Part shown: piece after piece, positions 36,356 through 39,737 of the stretch
How the letters are laid out: the number at the start of each line of letters is the position of its first letter
How positions within the stretch are numbered: the stretch's first letter is position 1
Assembly: GCA_017962825.1 (NCBI GenBank)
Contig: JAGCUO010000119.1
Coordinates: forward strand, 1 to 39,737
Source: Lachnospiraceae bacterium
Lineage (GTDB): Bacteria; Bacillota; Clostridia; Lachnospirales; Lachnospiraceae
Length of the DNA stretch: 39,737 nucleotides
Direction: 5' to 3'
Made by a program: the position numbers and the translations under genes
Notes under the pieces: generated by a model
What the model was told of the DNA's origin: nothing
Seen by the model: only the letters and a program-made list of their open reading frames with translations
Databases searched by the model: none

Positions 36356-36550
36356 TCATTCCTCCCAAAACAGTTCATCAAGAGTCTTTCCAAGTATTTT
36401 GCATATGCTGCGGCACAAATTGATCGTGGGATTATAATCGCCTTTTTCGATGGCATTTATGGTCTGCCTCGATACACCCACCTTATCCGCAAGATCCTGT
36501 TGGGACATATCCAGCGCCGCTCTCGCCGCTTTCAGTTTAAGATTCTTCAT
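36356..36550 (-). CDS. Small XRE-family transcriptional regulator
   Basis: A 64-residue protein that is nothing but a Cro/C1-type helix-turn-helix: KAARAALDMSQQDLADKVGV, then SRQTINAIEKGDYNPTINL and the final ILGKTLDELFWEE. It has the form of a phage-like repressor headpiece that binds as a dimer. GGAGG eight bases before the ATG sets the start. It is encoded between the possible leader peptide of 36564-36635 and the GNAT gene. The tandem palindromes at the operon promoter are natural candidate targets. Confidence 0.92.
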   Translation of the reverse strand: MKNLKLKAARAALDMSQQDLADKVGVSRQTINAIEKGDYNPTINLCRSICKILGKTLDELFWEE

Positions 36551-36563
36551 CGGTTATTCCTCC

Positions 36564-36635
36564 TCATCTTCGGATGATTCGGACTTCCGATAGAAGAACC
36601 AGATAAATAAAAAATTTCAAACGAGATTTCTTCAT
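36564..36635 (-). CDS. Possible 23-residue peptide, perhaps a frameshifted small gene
   Basis: An ORF starts at ATG 36635 with GGAG seven bases upstream and ends in TGA that overlaps the XRE ribosome binding site. It would give MKKSRLKFFIYLVLLSEV and five more residues, a basic start and hydrophobic middle. A run of six T near its ninth codon may hide a frameshift: with one T less, the reading goes on to WFFYRKSESSEDEEE and stops with TAA four bases before the XRE ATG. That product (26 residues) looks more natural, as a small membrane peptide with an acidic tail. I cannot tell which version is real. Confidence 0.4.
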   Translation of the reverse strand: MKKSRLKFFIYLVLLSEVRIIRR

Positions 36636-36650
36636 ATCATATCTCCGACA

Positions 36651-38375
36651 TCAGATATAGCTCATCAGGAACAATCCGACGCACATAAGAATAAATGCCC
36701 ATGTATACTTCGCACCGAAAAATGCAGCGACAGGTTTTATCGCAGGTTTTACAACAGGTGCCTGATCAGGTGTAAACTCCGCAGCCTGCTGAAGAGTTCC
36801 GTCATAAGGATAAGGAGCGGCATAGCCTCCCCACTGTGCATTCTGCATTTCACCACCCTGAGGGAATCCCTGAGGCATGGGTGCAGGTGCAGTATTATCC
36901 GTAACCTTAAACTTGCCGGTGCAAGCGAATACTATGAAGACTATAAATCCCGCAACTGCCGACAGCATGATAAACATCAGCCATATCATAAGTCCTATGA
37001 AGTACGGATCCACCATTGCCTGTAATGCCATTTCCTCGGTGACCTCTCCCGTAAGAAGAGCCCCGTCCACTGCATGAGTGATCAGAAATGTTGTAACGGC
37101 GGAAGTACCGCAATTGATCATCATGTGAAGTCCGATGGTCAGATATATCTTACCTGTCTTCAGATACAAAACAGCCCACAGACCACCGACCAATGCGGCA
37201 AAAAAGAACTGCTGGAAATTACCGTGGAACAATCCGAAGAAAAGACCGGATGCAAGTACGGATATAAGAGCACCGAACTTATTCAGACGATCGATCAGTA
37301 CTTTTCTGAATATCAATTCCTCAAATATCGGAGCAAGAATGCCAACGGTGAGTATTCTGGGAAGCGGATTGGAATTATATAACAGGTCCGCAAGAGAAGA
37401 AGTATCCGATGCGGATGATGAGAATATAAGGTGTAATATCATTCCTATTATGGCTCCGACAAAGACAAGACCTATCGTCATTAACGCATAAATCAGATAC
37501 ATGCCGAATCCGATACTGCGTTTTTCAACCTTATTTGCAGGTATTTTTTTACACAGCATATAGATAAGAGAAAAACCAACGACATCGACGGACAAGATGA
37601 TCAGGGCAAAATTCAGATTTGTTCTGACCTCATTCGAAATATCCGTCAGGAAAAATCTGACCAGATATGCAAAGAACACCTGAGAGCAAGTAACCACAAG
37701 GCCAAAGAGCGTATATCTTAGAGCTACATTGTTCATTCTGTCCTTGATGGTATCGTCACCGTTTTTATCGGAGATCAGTAAAATAACAAGCAGACAGATC
37801 TCGACAATCCCAAGAACCAGGGCAAGTGCCTTTATCCAGCCGGGCATCTGAGCATATTCCGTTATATCAATGGAAAGCTCAAATGTAGCGGAAGACTCAT
37901 CCTCAAAATCATCAAAGTCTACCTGATCTATATAATCATCAAGATCATCGTCAGATTCAAAGATTTCATATTCTTCACAGGCATCCCTGAATGCATCTTC
38001 ATCAGAGATAAATTCGTACTTAACGTAATAAACGCCTTTTTTCAGATTCAGTCTGATGCCGCTTTCGCTGATCTGGAATGCCGATGATGAATACATAATT
38101 TCTCCATCCTCATCGGTAATCGAAAAGCAGGTGATGAAATCAGGCTCTTCCACATCCCAGGAATAAGACATGGATACATTCTCATCCTCGGATACGGTAA
38201 AAGAAAACTCTTTTCCTTCCGGATCTGTTTCCCCATCACTCTTTTCCACATCAAAGGAATAAAAGGAGTTTAACAGTTTATCACCGCTCACATTATTTCC
38301 AAGCGATAATGTCAGAAATACAAAAAAGGGCAGGATCAGTATCATGAACAATACGTACAGCAGCTTGTTTTTCAT
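36651..38375 (-). CDS. CPBP-family intramembrane metalloprotease with large extracellular domain
   Basis: A 574-residue membrane protein. A first membrane segment (about 4-26) is followed by about 150 residues outside the membrane, very acidic near its end (DDDLDDYIDQVDFDDFEDE), and then eight or more membrane segments. The CPBP (Abi/Rce1-like) motifs are complete: E-E-x3-R (Glu352-Glu353-Arg357), His384 in FGLFHGNFQQF and H-x3-N (His417, Asn421). A Pro/Gln-rich cytoplasmic stretch and a last membrane segment end the protein. Family members cleave prenylated or peptide substrates or give bacteriocin immunity. The start is ATG 38375, five bases after GGAGG. Confidence 0.87.
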   Translation of the reverse strand: MKNKLLYVLFMILILPFFVFLTLSLGNNVSGDKLLNSFYSFDVEKSDGETDPEGKEFSFTVSEDENVSMSYSWDVEEPDFITCFSITDEDGEIMYSSSAFQISESGIRLNLKKGVYYVKYEFISDEDAFRDACEEYEIFESDDDLDDYIDQVDFDDFEDESSATFELSIDITEYAQMPGWIKALALVLGIVEICLLVILLISDKNGDDTIKDRMNNVALRYTLFGLVVTCSQVFFAYLVRFFLTDISNEVRTNLNFALIILSVDVVGFSLIYMLCKKIPANKVEKRSIGFGMYLIYALMTIGLVFVGAIIGMILHLIFSSSASDTSSLADLLYNSNPLPRILTVGILAPIFEELIFRKVLIDRLNKFGALISVLASGLFFGLFHGNFQQFFFAALVGGLWAVLYLKTGKIYLTIGLHMMINCGTSAVTTFLITHAVDGALLTGEVTEEMALQAMVDPYFIGLMIWLMFIMLSAVAGFIVFIVFACTGKFKVTDNTAPAPMPQGFPQGGEMQNAQWGGYAAPYPYDGTLQQAAEFTPDQAPVVKPAIKPVAAFFGAKYTWAFILMCVGLFLMSYI

Positions 38376-38387
38376 AAAAACCTCCAA

Positions 38388-38428
38388 TAAAAAAGAATTA
38401 CCACCCCGCTATAAGAGGATGGTAATTC
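38388..38428 (-). terminator. Terminator of ptb-buk
   Basis: GAATTACCA and four more bases pair with the mirrored side (38395-38407 with 38416-38428), 13 bp with two G-U pairs on the minus strand, followed by TTTTTT (38389-38394). It stops the ptb-buk transcript before the CPBP gene. The same left arm contains the CPBP -10 box, so the two signals overlap. Confidence 0.82.
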
Positions 38429-38448
38429 AATTTTTTACAATTTGTCAA
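38419..38448 (-). promoter_or_regulatory. Promoter of the CPBP-XRE-GNAT operon
   Basis: On the minus strand a perfect TTGACA (38443-38448) and TACCAT (38419-38424) are 18 bases apart. The -35 overlaps one of two operator-like palindromes. Confidence 0.65.
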
Positions 38449-38468
38449 CTATATCTTACATTTTGTAA
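38435..38468. promoter_or_regulatory. Tandem operator-like palindromes upstream of the CPBP operon
   Basis: Two 13-base sites on the plus strand, TTACATTTTGTAA (38456-38468, flanked by C and G to a perfect 15-base palindrome) and TTACAATTTGTCA (38435-38447), match at 11 of 13 positions. Their centres are 21 bp apart, two helical turns, so two dimers would sit on one face of DNA. The second site covers part of the -35 box. The XRE protein of the operon is the likely binder by inference. Confidence 0.65.
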
Positions 38469-38475
38469 GACTTAT

Positions 38476-39546
38476 TTAGGCATAAACCTTAGCTTCTTCT
38501 TCGCCGTTCATGACACGAAGTCCGCCCTGAGCAAGAGCAAGAAGCTCATCCTCTCCGGGATATACGGTTACGGGAGCGATCTTTCCTACTCTCTCGATCA
38601 TAGCCTTGGTAACTCTCTCGTTATAAGCGATACCGCCGGTGATGATGATCTGGTCTACATCCCCCTTAAGAACGGTTGACTCTGCTCCGATGTCCTTGCA
38701 AACCTGGAAGATGAATGCTTCCATAACAAGCTTAGCCTGAGCATCGCCTTCGTCCATTCTCTTCATTACTTCTCTTGCATCGTTGGTTCCGAGATATGCG
38801 TTGAATCCGCCCTGTCCGGTAGCCTTCTTGAGCATCTCCTTCTCGGAGTACTTGCCTGAGTAGCAAAGTCTGATGAGCTTGCCGGTAGGAAGTCCGCCGC
38901 ATCTTTCGGGTGAAAGAGCACCGTCTCCTTCGAATGCGCTGTATACGTCAACGATCTTGCCGTACTCGTGTGCACCTACGGAAACACCGCCGCCCAAGTG
39001 AGCAACAACAAGTCTGAGATCCTCGTACTTTTTGCCGATAGATTTAGCATAGCGTCTTGCTACAGCCTTCTGGTTAAGAGGATGGAAAATAGAGGTTCTG
39101 GGGCACTCGGGCATACCTGAGATTCTTGCAACATCACTGAGCTCGTCTACAACAACGGGATCAACGATGAATGCCTTCTTGCCGATCTGATCTGCGATCT
39201 CACGGGCAAGGATTCCGCCGAGGTTTGAAGCATGCTGTCCCTGAACACCGATCTCAAGATCCTTGATAACCGCATCGGTAACTTCGTAGGTACCGCCGGG
39301 GATGGGCTTAAGAAGTCCGCCTCTTCCTACGATGAAATCAAATGAGTTAACGTCAATATTGCTGTTCTTAAGGAAATCAAGAATGATGTTCTTTCTGAAA
39401 TCCTTCTGAGCGATGATGGAATCATACTGGGAGATCTCCTCGGTTGAGTGACGGAGGGTCTCATCTACTACACAGGTCTCATCCTCGAAGATACCTACCT
39501 TGGTGGAGGTTGATCCGGGATTGATGATAAGAGATTTAAGTGCCAT
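38476..39546 (-). CDS. buk: Butyrate kinase
   Basis: Butyrate kinase makes ATP and butyrate from butyryl phosphate and ADP, the last step of the ptb-buk route. The 356-residue ASKHA-fold protein begins with LIINPGSTSTKVGIFED, then has the butyrate-kinase mark GRGGLLKPIPGGTYEV near residue 74, the phosphate loop VVAHLGGGVSVGAHEYGK and IITGGIAYNE near the end. The length fits Buk and not acetate kinase (about 400). GGAG directly after the ptb stop codon serves as its ribosome binding site, so the two genes are one operon. Confidence 0.94.
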   Translation of the reverse strand: MALKSLIINPGSTSTKVGIFEDETCVVDETLRHSTEEISQYDSIIAQKDFRKNIILDFLKNSNIDVNSFDFIVGRGGLLKPIPGGTYEVTDAVIKDLEIGVQGQHASNLGGILAREIADQIGKKAFIVDPVVVDELSDVARISGMPECPRTSIFHPLNQKAVARRYAKSIGKKYEDLRLVVAHLGGGVSVGAHEYGKIVDVYSAFEGDGALSPERCGGLPTGKLIRLCYSGKYSEKEMLKKATGQGGFNAYLGTNDAREVMKRMDEGDAQAKLVMEAFIFQVCKDIGAESTVLKGDVDQIIITGGIAYNERVTKAMIERVGKIAPVTVYPGEDELLALAQGGLRVMNGEEEAKVYA

Positions 39547-39557
39547 ATTATTTCTCC

Positions 39558-39737
39558 TTATTTATTAAGCTTTTTCATCTGATCTGAAACGACTGCTGCA
39601 AGAGCAATGGAGTTAACCTTAACTTCCTTGGTGTCGGATCTGGAGGTGAGGATAACGGGAGCCTTGGTTCCGGTAAGGATGTTTCCGTTCTTTGCTCCGG
39701 GTACCATGTGTACGATCGACTTGTAAACAAGGTTTCC
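39558..39737 (-). CDS. ptb: Phosphate butyryltransferase, C-terminal part (cut by window edge)
   Basis: The minus strand codes for 59 residues and stop up to the window edge: GNLVYKSIVHMVPGAKNGNI, then LTGTKAPVILTSRSDTKEVK, then VNSIALAAVVSDQMKKLNK. The APVILTSRSD segment is the C-terminal mark of phosphate acetyl/butyryltransferases. As the gene sits 11 bases before buk, it should be Ptb, which turns butyryl-CoA into butyryl phosphate. The N-terminal part lies outside the window. Confidence 0.88.
   Translation of the reverse strand, partial: GNLVYKSIVHMVPGAKNGNILTGTKAPVILTSRSDTKEVKVNSIALAAVVSDQMKKLNK

Noticed and set aside
1-39737. CRISPR array, prophage or insertion sequence
   Set aside because: I found no spaced direct repeats and no integrase, transposase or phage structural gene. 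The only mobile-looking item is the REPIN-like repeat at 29184-29309.

Overview
The window looks like chromosomal DNA from an anaerobic, low-to-moderate-GC Firmicute of the Lachnospiraceae type (Butyrivibrio/Pseudobutyrivibrio/Roseburia-like). The evidence is a ptb-buk butyrate pathway at the right edge, uxaC for uronate use, a XylFII-LytS-YesN-like sugar sensor beside a multiple-sugar ABC transporter, a Lachnospiraceae-type small membrane protein inside the t6A operon, and strong AGGAGG ribosome binding sites with frequent TTG/GTG starts. I see no phage genes, insertion sequence genes, CRISPR array or rRNA. The assignment is from memory of family and gene-order patterns, not from a search.

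Layout. (1) 1-9245, minus strand: the 5' end of a tRNA-Ser with its own promoter, preceded on the same strand by a ten-gene, tightly packed run: YcxB-like protein, tsaE, tsaB, rimI, rnz, small membrane protein, tsaD, ispD, tex and an AI-2E-family exporter. It combines t6A tRNA modification, tRNA 3' processing and isoprenoid synthesis. (2) 9351-18826, minus strand: a sugar uptake and sensing block. A membrane-anchored sugar-binding protein, a LytS/YesM-type histidine kinase, a YesN-type response regulator and a lipoprotein sugar-binding protein form one operon. A ChvE-like binding protein, ATPase and permease follow in a second operon. (3) 18885-19865, minus: ribU under an FMN riboswitch. (4) 19939-21579, plus: three genes for a small membrane protein, a SprA-like putative metallopeptidase and a DUF975 membrane protein. 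(5) 21641-26592, minus: secA, prfB and a degenerate HD-GYP protein. (6) 26617-29174, plus: a LacI-family regulator with an operator at its own +1, followed by uxaC. (7) 29184-29309: a REPIN-like nested inverted repeat that fills the gap between uxaC and the convergent acyltransferase gene. (8) 30094-33768, plus: HAD phosphatase, YczE-like membrane protein, Wzz-like chain-length protein and EpsG-like polymerase. (9) 33829-35787, plus: a large lipoprotein. (10) 35862-38469, minus: CPBP membrane protease, possible leader peptide, XRE regulator and GNAT acetyltransferase, with tandem operator-like palindromes over the promoter. (11) 38476-39737, minus: butyrate kinase and the C-terminus of phosphate butyryltransferase.

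How the genes work together. The anchored binding protein probably senses a sugar outside the cell, the kinase and regulator relay the signal, and the ChvE/MmsAB transporter imports the sugar. UxaC and its LacI regulator handle hexuronates. Carbon can end as butyrate through Ptb-Buk. Nothing stands out as a clearly new system. The items most worth checking are the REPIN-like element, the CPBP/XRE/GNAT operon with tandem operators, the four-protein sugar-sensing locus and the HD-GYP protein that lacks the His of its HD motif. No gene-free stretch longer than 300 bases exists in the window.
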